Below, piece after piece: positions 7,933 through 17,208 of a stretch of 64,000 nt of DNA; position 1 is the stretch's first letter, and every line of letters starts with the position of its first letter. Origin of the DNA: Rhizobium sp. BK399 (GTDB lineage: Bacteria; Pseudomonadota; Alphaproteobacteria; Rhizobiales; Rhizobiaceae); the NCBI RefSeq assembly GCF_014194695.1, contig NZ_JACIAH010000024.1:1-64000 (forward strand), in the 5' to 3' direction. The notes under the pieces were generated by a model, which ran no database searches, had not been told where the DNA came from, and was given only the letters and a program-made list of their open reading frames with translations. A program made the translations under genes and the position numbers.

Positions 7933-8580
7933 CTATGCGGCCGGTGCCACAGTCGCCATGGCAGCGAAGGCTTTGAGGATTTCCTCCGTCGTCACGATGG
8001 CGCTGGCGTAGTTCGGCATGTTGATTTCCAGGGCCGCGTGCATCATTTCGTCGGAGTAGTCGGCGACAGCGTCCTTCACGACGGTGACGTCGTATCCGAG
8101 TTCGGCCGCGAAACGGACGGTCGCTTCGATGCAGGTGTGGGCGATGAGCCCGATGACGATCAGCCTGTGGATGCCCCGCCTTTTGAGCTGGTTGTCGAGG
8201 TCGGTGTTGGCGAAGCCGCTGGAGCACCAATGCTCTGAAGCCACAACCTCGCCCTTGGCGGGCACGAACTCCGCCCTGAACTCACCGCCCCAGGTCCCGT
8301 ATTCGAACGACCGCCGGTTCCATGCCATTTTCTGGATGGGGGCAATGTACTTCCAGTTTTCGTAGTCGCCTTCGCGGTACCTGTGGTGCATCGCGAAGAA
8401 CACCGGGACTTTCACCTGCCGGGCCGCCTTGAGGATTTGCTCCATGTGCGGGACGCAGTTGTTGGCTTCGGCGACATCCTTGATGCGTGGCCAGATTTTG
8501 CCGCCCTCGGAGATGAAGTCGTTGTACGGATCAACCACCAGGAGACCAGTGATGCCGTGTTCGTAGGAGAGTTCGGACAT
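7933..8580 (-). CDS. Isochorismatase-family cysteine hydrolase
   Basis: A 215-residue cysteine hydrolase of the isochorismatase/nicotinamidase superfamily. The catalytic Asp is at 17 (LLVVDPYNDF) and the nucleophile Cys at 150 (IGLIAHTCIEATVRFA), preceded by the family's cis-peptide region. The superfamily cleaves amides or vinyl ethers; the exact substrate is unknown. A MSELSYEHGITGLLVVD start with GGAGGAAACA upstream is well placed. It begins 18 bases after the preceding unknown gene, so the two should be translated from the same message. Confidence 0.9.
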   Translation of the reverse strand: MSELSYEHGITGLLVVDPYNDFISEGGKIWPRIKDVAEANNCVPHMEQILKAARQVKVPVFFAMHHRYREGDYENWKYIAPIQKMAWNRRSFEYGTWGGEFRAEFVPAKGEVVASEHWCSSGFANTDLDNQLKRRGIHRLIVIGLIAHTCIEATVRFAAELGYDVTVVKDAVADYSDEMMHAALEINMPNYASAIVTTEEILKAFAAMATVAPAA

Positions 8581-8598
8581 TGTTTCCTCCGCTCGCCC

Positions 8599-9144
8599 TC
8601 AGGCGGCCTTCGACGCTTGCTGGCTGCGAAGCGCGTGGCGTTCGATGCTGGCTGCGAACAGCGGCGTCTCGCCCTTGTTGTGGGCGATCGACATCGGCTG
8701 GCGCTGTGTGCGGAAGATTTCGAAAGGGATGCCCTGCCGATCGAGGGATGCGAGCATTTCCTGGGTCGCAAAGGACTGCACCCGGTTGGTGAATTCGCAG
8801 CGATCCTTGTCGATTGCCTTGACGCTTAGTTCCCAGGTCACGTGAATGGTTACCCGGCCCGTCGGCGTGAACACATCTGAGTCGGAATCAAGGATCAGAT
8901 GATCCTTTTCGCCGAGCGTTTCGACGTAGTGCTGTACCATCAGGCTGCCGCCGATCGTTTCGACGTTGATCGACATGCGCGTTCCGTCCGGCGCGGTCGT
9001 GAAGCCGGCAGCGATATGGGCGGGCGAGCAGCCCTGGTATTCCTTCTCGGGCAGCGTGAAGCACCAGGTTGGAATATCGATCTTCTCGATCGGCGCGTTG
9101 ATGATCGCGGTGAAGCTGGAATCGACGATCTGGTTGTCTGACAT
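8599..9144 (-). CDS. Conserved hypothetical protein, possible SRPBCC/START-like fold
   Basis: A 181-residue protein. It is dominated by alternating beta-type segments (RMSINVETIGGSLMVQHYVE, RVTIHVTWELSVKAIDKDRCEFTNRV) ending in a helix, which suggests a cup-shaped SRPBCC or SnoaL-like fold, but I do not recognise a specific family and no catalytic motif is obvious. It has an AAGGAGAAAG ribosome-binding site. It sits between the epoxide hydrolase gene (72 bases upstream) and the isochorismatase-like gene, so it probably shares their pathway, perhaps as a binding protein or lyase. Confidence 0.75.
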   Translation of the reverse strand: MSDNQIVDSSFTAIINAPIEKIDIPTWCFTLPEKEYQGCSPAHIAAGFTTAPDGTRMSINVETIGGSLMVQHYVETLGEKDHLILDSDSDVFTPTGRVTIHVTWELSVKAIDKDRCEFTNRVQSFATQEMLASLDRQGIPFEIFRTQRQPMSIAHNKGETPLFAASIERHALRSQQASKAA

Positions 9145-9216
9145 TGTCTTTCTCCTTCATGCATGGGGGTTGGAATGCTGAATTGACTGCGGCGCGGGGG
9201 AACGCCGCAGATCTGG

Positions 9217-10539
9217 TCAGATCGATTTGCGGAGCGGCTTGAAGGCGGCGCGCAGATCGGCCGTGAGAAGCATCGGCTGCTCCCAGGCTGCGAAGTGGCC
9301 ACCCTTGGGAGGCCGGTTGTAGAAGATGAGCTTCGGGTAGGCCTTCTCGGCCCAGCTCTGGGGGGCCTGGTAAATTTCGTCAGGGAAGGCACTGACCGCC
9401 ACCGGAAGCTTGATGCCGCGCGGGTCGAAGAAGCCACCAGACGGGAAGTGCGCGTTGTCCCAGTAGAGACGGGCGGAAGAGATCGCCGTGTTGGTCAGCC
9501 AGTAGAGCGTGACGTTGTCGAGAACATCGTCCTTGGTCAGCCCTTCTGTTTTACCGTCGAAAACGCGAGCGATCATGTCATAGCTGCGGATGTCATGGTC
9601 GAGCATCCATGAGGCAAGCCCGATCGGTGAGTCGACGATGCCGTAAAGCGTCTGCGGCCGGTTATTCATCTCGATGGCGTAGCCAAGACCATTCTTGTAG
9701 AAATCGTCGAGCTGATCCCATGCACGTTTTTCATCAGGCGAAAGGCCGGTGGGCTGGCTGCCGGCGGATAGTGCCTTGGATATGTCGGCGGGAACGGTTG
9801 CCGCCATGTTGGTATGGATGCCGAGCAATCCCGGAGGTTCCTGCACAGCCATCAGTTCGGTAACCGCATTGCCCCAGTCGCCGCCCTGCGCGACGTACTT
9901 TGCGTAGCCGAGGCGTTGCATCAGCACCGCCCAGGCCTTGGCGATACGTGGTGGATTCCATCCGGGCTCCGTCGGCTTGCCGGAGAAGCCGTAGCCGGGA
10001 AGCGATGGGATGACGACATGGAAGGCGTCTTCGGCACTGCCGCCGTGCGCGGTCGGATCGGTCAGGGGCTCGATGATTTTGAGCTGTTCGATGATGGAAC
10101 CGGGCCATCCATGGGTAACAAGGATCGGCAGGGCGTTCGTGTGCTTGGATTTCACATGGATGAAGTGAATCTCCAACCCGTCGATCTTCGTGGTGAATTG
10201 CGGGTAGGAGTTCAGTTTCGTTTCGATTTTGCGCCAGTCGTAGTGCTTGGCCCAGTGGTCGGCGAGCTTCTTGATGGTAGCGAGCTGGACGCCCTGCGAG
10301 TGATCCTTGACCGTCTCAGCATCCGGCCAACGCGTGGCGAGGACGCGGCGATGAAGGTCCTTCAGCGTCTCGTCGGAGAAATGTACGTGGAATGGCGTGA
10401 TTGTGTCGCCGCTTTGAGAGGCCGCGAGCAAATGAGAAGGTAGAAGAGCACCGGTGCTAGCAACTGCGACGCCGAGCGAAGCGGCAGCGAGGAACTTGCG
10501 GCGATCCTGATCGACTTCTTCGATAACCTTCGTATGCAT
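9217..10539 (-). CDS. Tat-exported epoxide hydrolase
   Basis: A 440-residue protein. A twin-arginine leader (DRRKFL at 12-17 followed by a hydrophobic stretch to about residue 40) precedes an epoxide hydrolase N-terminal domain (FHVHFSDETLKDLHRRV) and an alpha/beta-hydrolase core. HGWPGS (143-148) forms the oxyanion hole, Asp221 in GGDWG is the nucleophile, and His415 in KGGHFAAWEQP completes the triad. It would open epoxides to diols in the periplasm. It is the first gene of the minus-strand unit, divergent from the large regulator at 10785, which may control it. Confidence 0.92.
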   Translation of the reverse strand: MHTKVIEEVDQDRRKFLAAASLGVAVASTGALLPSHLLAASQSGDTITPFHVHFSDETLKDLHRRVLATRWPDAETVKDHSQGVQLATIKKLADHWAKHYDWRKIETKLNSYPQFTTKIDGLEIHFIHVKSKHTNALPILVTHGWPGSIIEQLKIIEPLTDPTAHGGSAEDAFHVVIPSLPGYGFSGKPTEPGWNPPRIAKAWAVLMQRLGYAKYVAQGGDWGNAVTELMAVQEPPGLLGIHTNMAATVPADISKALSAGSQPTGLSPDEKRAWDQLDDFYKNGLGYAIEMNNRPQTLYGIVDSPIGLASWMLDHDIRSYDMIARVFDGKTEGLTKDDVLDNVTLYWLTNTAISSARLYWDNAHFPSGGFFDPRGIKLPVAVSAFPDEIYQAPQSWAEKAYPKLIFYNRPPKGGHFAAWEQPMLLTADLRAAFKPLRKSI

Positions 10540-10784
10540 GGTCGTCTCCTGTGTGTCCGTTTCGGCTGCACCTTTGTGCTGTCCAAAACCTACGGCAGGA
10601 GGCGGGGAAACGCCCGTTATGCGTTATTAGATGTTGTTAGGCCCGAACTCGCAGCGTGCTAACAGTTAGCTGTGTTCGCCGCATACGGTGTCTCGTAGTT
10701 TTCTATACCTTCGCGTAGTGGCGGAGCGCGACCCGGTGGACTAATGTCCGCCGGGCGTTGGAGCGTCGGCTTGAGGGATTGGTC
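10540..10784. promoter_or_regulatory. Divergent promoter region with palindrome
   Basis: This 245-base gap separates the epoxide hydrolase unit from the large regulator. It contains a perfect odd palindrome, GCTAACAGTTAGC, at 10658-10670, about midway between the two starts, and nearby TTAG-containing elements (GTTATTAGATGTTGTTAG at about 10622). OmpR-type winged-helix regulators usually bind direct or inverted repeats, so this is a plausible operator. Function is inferred from position. Confidence 0.5.
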
Positions 10785-13619
10785 ATGGCGGCCGCAGTCG
10801 GGGATAGCACAGGAGTCCGCTTTGGGCCGTTCAAACTGGCGGTAAACGAGCGGATGCTGACCAGGGAGGGAATCCCGGTGGAACTGGGTGGACGCGCCCT
10901 CGAGATTCTCATAGCGCTGGCGACGTCTCCGAACGAAGTCCTCAGCAAGAAGGAGCTGATGGACAGGGTCTGGCCGGATGCCATCGTTGAGGAGGGAAGT
11001 CTTCGGTTCCATATGGCCGGCCTGCGCAAGGCGCTTGGAGACGGCCAGGATGGAGCGCGCTACATCGCCACGCTTGCCGGGAGAGGCTACTGTTTTGTCG
11101 CTCCCACCGAACGGGCGCTCCCCGACGAAAACGACACCTCCACGCCCAAAGAGTCGTTTCCTCATGCCAACCTTCCTCAGCGGCTCGGCCGCATGGTGGG
11201 CCGTGATGTCGACGTCATCAAACTAGGCGCGCAACTGGTGGGCTCACGGCTCGTCACGATTGTTGGCCCGGGAGGTGTCGGAAAAACGACGGTTGCAATT
11301 GCCGCTGCGCATCAGGCGGCGGACGCTTTCGCCGGACATGTGCTGTTCGTAGATTTGGGCGTTATTTCCGATCCGAAACTCGCGGCGACGACAATTGCCG
11401 CAATGCTCGGACTTCCGGTCCAAGCCGAAGACGCGACACCCGATGTCATCAGGTTTCTCAGAGAAAAACGCCTTCTTCTGATCCTCGATACCTGTGAGCA
11501 CCTCGTGGAGACGATCGCCACCATTGTGTCGTCCATCCTCGACGCAGCGCCGCACGTTCACATTGTCGCGACGAGTCGGGAAGCATTGCGGATCGACAAT
11601 GAACGCATCTATCGGCTGGATACGCTGGCTTGTCCGCCCGAAGCCACCGCAGCCATCGCGGAGTATCCGGCGGTCCAGCTATTCGTCGAACGTGCGATAG
11701 CGGGCGGTGCCCAACTGAATGGAAACGAGGCGGAAGCGGCGATCGTAGCCGATATTTGCCGGAAGCTTGACGGGGTAGCGCTGGCCATCGAACTGGCCGC
11801 CAGACGCGTCGAGACATATGGTCTTGAGCAGACGGCCGCCTTACTCGATCAAAGGCTGACGCACCTTTGGCAGGGATTGCGCACGGCACCGCCTCGCCAT
11901 CAAACGCTGCAGGCGACGCTCGACTGGAGCTACGGACTTTTGTCCAAACCCGAGCGGGCGGTTCTGCGCAGGCTCGCAGTATTCGTAGGCAATTTCCCGC
12001 TCGATGCCGCCCTGGACGTGGTAGCGGACGAAACTCTCGAGCGCGCCTCCGTTTTTGCCGCCATCGACAGTCTGGTGGAAAAGTCGATGGTGGCCGCCCG
12101 TCCGATCGGCGCGATGATGCGTTATCGCCTTCTCGATACCACACGCGCCTATGTGATCGAACTCAGCGAGGAAGACGAGCGGGAGGAACTGGCGAGGCGG
12201 CATGCCGCCTACTGCCGCCTGTGGTTCGATCAGAACGGCAACGAATGGACATCGCTCTTGACCCCGATGGAGCGCGCGCCACACTTCAACGCTGTCAACA
12301 ACGTCCGCAGTGCCTTGGAATGGTGCTTCGGAGGAAAAGGCGATGTATCGTTAGGGGTTGGCCTGGTTGCTTCGGTCGCTCCAGTCTTTCGTGCCATGGG
12401 CCTGCTTCCCGAATGCCAGCGTTGGACCGAGCGCGCCCTACAGTCGTTGGACGACACGACGCGCGGCAGCGTCGAGGAAATGCAGCTTCAGGCGACGTTC
12501 GGCGTCTCGGTTATGTTCATGAGAGGCCACAACGAAGTATCGTCTTCGGCGCTGAAGAGAAGTCTGGAGATCGCCCAAGCGCGAGGCGACCTGTTGAATG
12601 CCGCTCGGCTGCACGGCCCGATCTACTTCTTCCACTTGCGGAGCGGGGAGTTCCGCCGGTGTCTGGAATACGCCGAACGTTGCTCCGCAATTGCGAGCCA
12701 GTTCGACGATCCGGCAGCAACCATGCTTTCCAAGGCGCTACTCGGTCTCTCCTATTGTCTGGTTGGACGCCTTGAGGAGGCCCACGCGACCTTGGCACCG
12801 ATTGTCGGACCAGGTTTGCCGGCAGCCAGCAAACAGATGCACTATGGTTTCGATCATTATACGTGGGCGAGGATTGGATGGTCTACGAACCTCTGGCTCC
12901 AGGGCAATGTCGATCAGGCGCGCGCGGTGATCCGACAATGCTTCAAGGATGCGGAGACAATGCGTCATCCCGTCTCGTTCGCTATCTCCCTAAGTTCGAT
13001 CGCCACACTCCTCTGGATCGGTGATCTCGATGTCGCCGAAGAGCATTTGATACCTTTCATCGCCCGTGCGAAGACGCAGGCTTTCGGCCCTTATCTCTCC
13101 ATAGGACACGCCTATCAGGCTGAGATTGCGATCCGCCGCGGCGACGCCGAGGCTGGGGTCGCGGCGCTACAAGAGCAGCTCGAAATTCTCCATACACAAC
13201 GCTTCGAACTCTTCACGGTACGGTTCCAATTCGTCATCATTACGGGGTTGGTGGCTCTGGGACGATTTGCTGATGCCTGGTCGCTTTCGAAGGAAAGCGA
13301 ACAACTGATCGAAGAGAAGGGCTATTACTCCTACCTACCGGAGCTTTTGCGGCTCAGGGGGCAAATCGTTTTCAGGGCACCCGAGTTGAGCAACATGGAT
13401 ACGGAGACCTACCTCGCGAAGTCGTTGGAACTAAGCCGTAGCCAAGGCGCTGGAGCCTGGGAGTTGAGGGCGGCAACTGACATGGCCACGATTTGGCAAC
13501 AGCAGGGTCGCGCCGCGGAGGCTGAGGGCCTGCTCAGACCAATCTACGAACGTATGAAAGGGGGCAGGGAAGCTCCAGCCCACCGCGCGGCCGCGGCGTT
13601 GATCCAAGACCGCTTCTGA
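10785..13619 (+). CDS. Winged-helix / NTPase / helical-repeat transcriptional regulator
   Basis: A 944-residue regulator. Residues 10-107 are an OmpR/PhoB-type winged helix (ELGGRALEILIALATSPNE, VWPDAIVEEGSLRFHMAGLR, GRGYCFVAP). A STAND-like NTPase follows, with Walker A GPGGVGKTT at 161-169, Walker B LLILD at 231-235 and the ATSREALR sensor segment. The C-terminal ~450 residues are helical repeats of TPR type. STAND regulators use ATP/ADP exchange and repeat-mediated ligand sensing to switch on DNA binding. The ATG at 10785 is preceded by GAGGG; an in-frame TTG 27 bases earlier is less likely. It is divergent from the epoxide hydrolase unit and is its most likely controller. Confidence 0.9.
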   Translation: MAAAVGDSTGVRFGPFKLAVNERMLTREGIPVELGGRALEILIALATSPNEVLSKKELMDRVWPDAIVEEGSLRFHMAGLRKALGDGQDGARYIATLAGRGYCFVAPTERALPDENDTSTPKESFPHANLPQRLGRMVGRDVDVIKLGAQLVGSRLVTIVGPGGVGKTTVAIAAAHQAADAFAGHVLFVDLGVISDPKLAATTIAAMLGLPVQAEDATPDVIRFLREKRLLLILDTCEHLVETIATIVSSILDAAPHVHIVATSREALRIDNERIYRLDTLACPPEATAAIAEYPAVQLFVERAIAGGAQLNGNEAEAAIVADICRKLDGVALAIELAARRVETYGLEQTAALLDQRLTHLWQGLRTAPPRHQTLQATLDWSYGLLSKPERAVLRRLAVFVGNFPLDAALDVVADETLERASVFAAIDSLVEKSMVAARPIGAMMRYRLLDTTRAYVIELSEEDEREELARRHAAYCRLWFDQNGNEWTSLLTPMERAPHFNAVNNVRSALEWCFGGKGDVSLGVGLVASVAPVFRAMGLLPECQRWTERALQSLDDTTRGSVEEMQLQATFGVSVMFMRGHNEVSSSALKRSLEIAQARGDLLNAARLHGPIYFFHLRSGEFRRCLEYAERCSAIASQFDDPAATMLSKALLGLSYCLVGRLEEAHATLAPIVGPGLPAASKQMHYGFDHYTWARIGWSTNLWLQGNVDQARAVIRQCFKDAETMRHPVSFAISLSSIATLLWIGDLDVAEEHLIPFIARAKTQAFGPYLSIGHAYQAEIAIRRGDAEAGVAALQEQLEILHTQRFELFTVRFQFVIITGLVALGRFADAWSLSKESEQLIEEKGYYSYLPELLRLRGQIVFRAPELSNMDTETYLAKSLELSRSQGAGAWELRAATDMATIWQQQGRAAEAEGLLRPIYERMKGGREAPAHRAAAALIQDRF

Positions 13620-14021
13620 TCACCTACTCCTTGCACGGAACCGTCGGTGCGACAGCGGTAGCATGGAACGTCAGATAAAGATTAAGGGACTGGTCAGCCT
13701 CAGAAGCCAGCGAGTGTTGTCGCCACTGACGACATTGCGACAGCAACTCTTCACCGCACCATCGACGGCGAAGTCAACATCCGGACGTGAAGACTGCTAT
13801 CGGCACTGTCATTGAGTTTCAGTACTCTGCGATCCGATGGTGTTGGTGGTCGACGGCATGCCTCTCAAACGATACTTGTCGTCGTTCCGTCAGGAATGTC
13901 GGGAGAAATGAGAAACTGCCCAACGAAGCAAGAACTGACCCCTCGTGTCAAACGAGGAGAGTTGGATGACGAGCGAGATTTTATTGCATCTCCATTGTCG
14001 CGAACGATGCAGGGCGGGGAT
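13620..14021. other. Non-coding gap before the IS21 remnant
   Basis: About 400 bases with no convincing gene. The right part probably includes the left end of the decayed IS21 element, but I could not define a terminal repeat. Confidence 0.35.
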
Positions 14022-14650
14022 ATGCTTCAGGTTGAGTTGGTGGCAATGTTGCGACTACATGTTCTTGGTTGGGTGCCAAGCGGCTGTCCAAGGAATTTGC
14101 GTGCGCGCGCAACACGGTTCGCCGATATTTGCGGGAAGGCGGCGTGTCGCTTTTCAAGAAACCTGTTCGGCGCAGTTCGTTTGACGGGCTGGACGATTGG
14201 TTGCGAGAACGCTTTTTCCGTCATGACGGCAATGCGGATGTAATACGCCAGGAGTTGGCGATCGAGCACGGGATTGTCATCGGCCTGCGTTCTGTAGAGC
14301 TTCGAGTTCGGCAGTGGCGACGGAAGTTGTAGGCTCAGAAGCGTGCGACAGTTCGGTTCGAAATTCCACCAGGTCGCCAGTTGCAAATCGACTTTGGCCA
14401 GACGTGCGTATGGGTCGCCGGTGAGCGGCTTCGGGTGTACGTGTTTGTCGCAGCGTTGTGTTACTCGAGACGCATACATATCCGAGCCTCGTTGCGAGAG
14501 GGGCAAACCGACCGGTTCGAAGGACTGGAAGGTGCGTTCCTTCGATTTGGTGGCGTTCCCAACGAGGTGTTGCTGGATAATGCGAAGCCGCTGGTCGAGC
14601 ACCACGATGCGGTCAGCCGGGAAGTGCGGTTCAATGCGCGATTGCAAACT
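14022..14650 (+). pseudogene. istA: IS21-family transposase istA, broken
   Basis: Starting at MLQVELVAMLRLHVLGW, the sequence follows IstA but shifts frame near 14068 (GWG of the family is read across a -1 shift, continuing GAKRLSKEFACARNTVRRYL). It then runs into an in-frame TAG at 14330-14332, and resumes in the same frame through QLQIDFGQT and EGAFLRFGGVPNEVLLDNAK, the DDE catalytic core. Similarity ends near 14650 after VSREVRFNARL, where IstA should continue for about 250 more residues. No istB is present. One frameshift, one nonsense codon and a 3' truncation make it a dead remnant. Confidence 0.88.
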
Positions 14651-14795
14651 CCAGACACCTTGAGGACTTCCGAACGGTCCGCCATTACCATTCGGTATCG
14701 CCGATACCATCGTTCAAGTGCAATGGCGCCGGGCGACGCGCATACTCCGGCTCGTGCAGCATTCGACTGCCGAACATTGAGCGAGGAGCCGACAG

Positions 14796-15491
14796 ATGAA
14801 GATTTTGATGGTTTTTACATCACACGACATTCTAGGAAGCACCGGCCGGAAGACGGGTTTCTGGCTGGAGGAGGGTGCTGCCCCCTACTTTGTATTCCGC
14901 GACGCGGGGATCGACCTGACCCTTGTTTCGCCTAAAGGCGGACAGCCTCCCGTCGATCCGAAGAGCGATCTTCCGGAAAACCAGACACCAGCGATGGCGC
15001 GATTCAAGAAGGATCCAGCCGCGCAACAGGTTTTCGCGACGACGAAGTTGCTGAAGGACGCGCGTTCCGATGGATTCGACGCCGTATTCTACCCGGGCGG
15101 CCACGGTCCAATGTGGGATCTGGCCGAAGATCCTGACTCAATCAAGCTAATCGAGTCCTTCTACGACTCCGGCAAGCCCGTCGCCGCCGTCTGCCACGCA
15201 CCCGGTGTGCTCCACCATGTTACCTATCGGGGCGAGCCGATCGTGAAGGGAAAGCGCGTTACGGGTTTCACCAACACCGAGGAAGAAGAGGTTCAGCTCA
15301 CTCACGTCGTGCCTTTCCTCGTAGAGGACGAACTGAGACGTCTGGGCGGAATCTATGAAAAAAAACCCAACTGGGAACCCTTTGCGATCACGGATGGACG
15401 TCTGATTACGGGCCAGAACCCTGCGTCATCGACTGCCGGCGCTCAAGCGTTGGTGAAGCTCCTTTCCAGCGGTGTGTCCACAGCGACATGA
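14796..15491 (+). CDS. DJ-1/PfpI-family protein, Hsp31/glyoxalase III-like
   Basis: A 231-residue class I glutamine-amidotransferase-like protein. The nucleophile elbow AAVCHAPG places Cys133 next to His134, and Glu26 in GFWLEEGAAPY lies where family members hold the acid that lowers the Cys pKa. The YPGGHGPMWDL segment (100-109) is typical of Hsp31-like proteins and type 1 glutamine-amidotransferase-domain proteins, some of which convert methylglyoxal to lactate without glutathione. A GAGGAG site precedes the ATG. It stands alone beside an IS21 remnant. Confidence 0.9.
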   Translation: MKILMVFTSHDILGSTGRKTGFWLEEGAAPYFVFRDAGIDLTLVSPKGGQPPVDPKSDLPENQTPAMARFKKDPAAQQVFATTKLLKDARSDGFDAVFYPGGHGPMWDLAEDPDSIKLIESFYDSGKPVAAVCHAPGVLHHVTYRGEPIVKGKRVTGFTNTEEEEVQLTHVVPFLVEDELRRLGGIYEKKPNWEPFAITDGRLITGQNPASSTAGAQALVKLLSSGVSTAT

Positions 15492-16352
15492 GCCCGTGGT
15501 GACGGATTGTGGTCGCAACATCCGAGCTTGCGGCCATTTAAATTACGTGAACCTGGAGGTTTTCACATAATAGAAGAAATTCAGACACTTATTGCCCCGC
15601 ACGAGCGAGAAAACCACCATTGCAATTACCAGATAAATTTCACCGCACCGCTCTTCACCGAGGACTCCCGGGAGATGTTGTTGAACGAAGCGGCACACGC
15701 CTCTTTCAAGGCATCGACCCTGGCTGCCAAGCCGAGCGGTTGTCTTCTGAGGGATCGCGGGCTCTCTGACTGATGACCTGCAACGGGGCGATGGTTGCTA
15801 CAGCATGCACGTGTTCGACGTCCTGGACAACGCAAAGGCGAGTGACCTCAAGGGCGGAGCGTTGCGACATAATGCGGACCTTCGATATCGACCGCTCTCT
15901 GAGCAAGGAATCCCACTCACTCCGGCTCGGGAGGGCTACATGCGGGGACCGCCAATTCTATTCACGGCTCTTGTCAGCTTGGCGGCGTCGAGTATTGGCG
16001 CTGACCTTCCCCCATTTCACACGTCAATCTTCTCGGCGGATTGTCTCGGTTGCCTTGTCGGTGCGATCCGTCACCGCGTTTCGGTCTCGGGAATATGACC
16101 GTGATGTCACTATCAGGCTGACCGAGCGGCTGAGTAACGGCAGGACCATTTTTATCGATCATGGAAATCATGACGCGCGGGTCAAGTGTCTGCCCGGGAA
16201 GGTTTTCGTGGGTGGCAAGGAGTACCTTCCGCTGCCAAGTCAGGCGACTCTCGACTGGAAAGAGGACCTCGTAGAATCGCTATGCACCCGCCAGGTGTCC
16301 TAGTCGGCTAACTCAAACCGACGGACCTTCGCGCCAATTAGCTGTCTTCGTC
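15492..16352. other. Region without a recognised gene
   Basis: About 860 bases hold several overlapping short frames. The one ending at 16303 has a protein-like tail (TERLSNGRTIFIDHGNHDAR) but no recognisable domain and no convincing start. I see no RNA gene. The region may be decayed coding sequence. Confidence 0.4.
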
Positions 16353-16384
16353 GCGCCCGGGCCGGTTTTCAGCGGCCCGGGCGC
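16353..16384 (-). terminator. Strong hairpin at the end of the copper operon
   Basis: GCGCCCGGGCCG pairs perfectly with CGGCCCGGGCGC (12 bp) across an 8-base loop. It begins 6 bases after the stop of the CusF-like gene. There is little T-run on the minus strand, but the position at the 3' end of a six-gene operon supports a terminator or mRNA-stabilising role. Confidence 0.6.
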
Positions 16385-16389
16385 ACTAT

Positions 16390-16674
16390 TTACTTGACCT
16401 GCGTGACGGTCAGCTTGCCATCAACGCGCTCGGCAACGAACTCGATGTTCTGGCCCGCCTTGAGTTTCTCAAGTATGGCCGCATCCTTGACCCGAAAAAC
16501 CATTGTCATGGCGGGCATGTCGAGGTTCTTCAGGTCCTCATGCTTTATGGTGATCTTCTGCCCTTTCGCGTCGACTTTGTTGACGACGCCCTTGGTGAAC
16601 TCCTGCGCGAATGCTCCAGCAGCGGCGCTGACGGAGAGCAGGAAGGCCAAAGCGAGTTTGATTGCGATCTTCAT
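16390..16674 (-). CDS. Periplasmic copper-binding protein, CusF-like
   Basis: A 94-residue protein with a signal peptide (residues 1-23, ending GAFA/QE) and a small OB-fold domain. His45 and the Met residues of LDMPAMTMVF (53, 56, 58) match the His/Met copper site of CusF; the Trp of E. coli CusF is not obvious. It would chaperone Cu(I) or Ag(I) in the periplasm. It is the last gene of the copper operon, 25 bases after the cupredoxin gene. Confidence 0.88.
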   Translation of the reverse strand: MKIAIKLALAFLLSVSAAAGAFAQEFTKGVVNKVDAKGQKITIKHEDLKNLDMPAMTMVFRVKDAAILEKLKAGQNIEFVAERVDGKLTVTQVK

Positions 16675-16699
16675 GTTAGTCTCCTTTTTTGGGGGGCGC

Positions 16700-17179
16700 T
16701 TACTTGGCGGCGACGGTGACGTCGCCGTGCATGCCAGCCTCGTAGTGGCCGGGGATGAGGCAGGCAAACTTGAAGTCGCCGCCTGTGGTGAACTTCCAGA
16801 TGATCTCGCCAGACTCACCCGCCGCCAGGCGAATTGCGTTGGGGTCGGCGTGCTCCATCTCAGGGAACTTCTCCATCACCTTCTTGTGCTCCAGGATTTT
16901 ACCTTCTTGGTCGAGCACGAACTCGTGGTCGGTTTCCCCAGCATTCTTGATGGAGATTTTCACCGTCTGGTCCTTGCGAACCTTAATGACAGCAGGCTGG
17001 AACAGCATCTTGCCGTCTTCGGTCTCTTTCATTGTAAAGCGGATGGTCTGCGTGACCTTCGCCTTATCGCCGGGTTCACCAACCGCCATCTTTTCCCCAT
17101 GCCCACCAGCGTGGTTGCCGGAGGCCAGTGCGGGGGAGGTGACGGCGGCGAGAGCCAGTGCAAGTGCGTAAATTTTCAT
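16700..17179 (-). CDS. Secreted cupredoxin-domain protein
   Basis: A 159-residue protein with a signal peptide cleaved near ALAS/GNHAGGHGE and a His-rich mature N-terminus. The cupredoxin fold carries a type 1 copper set: the His of ETDHEFVLD, then Cys, His and Met in FACLIPGHYEAGMHG near the C-terminus. It resembles plastocyanin/azurin-like proteins of copper-resistance operons. It could pass electrons or copper to the multicopper oxidase encoded 29 bases upstream. Start at 17179 gives a proper signal peptide. Confidence 0.9.
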   Translation of the reverse strand: MKIYALALALAAVTSPALASGNHAGGHGEKMAVGEPGDKAKVTQTIRFTMKETEDGKMLFQPAVIKVRKDQTVKISIKNAGETDHEFVLDQEGKILEHKKVMEKFPEMEHADPNAIRLAAGESGEIIWKFTTGGDFKFACLIPGHYEAGMHGDVTVAAK

Positions 17180-17208
17180 GTCAGGTCCTTCGTTGCTGAG
17201 GATGTGCG

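Noticed and set aside
15773..16303. A 176-residue plus-strand frame upstream of the copper operon terminator
   Set aside because: No domain, no convincing ribosome-binding site, Ser/Arg-rich N-terminal half. Kept as unassigned DNA.
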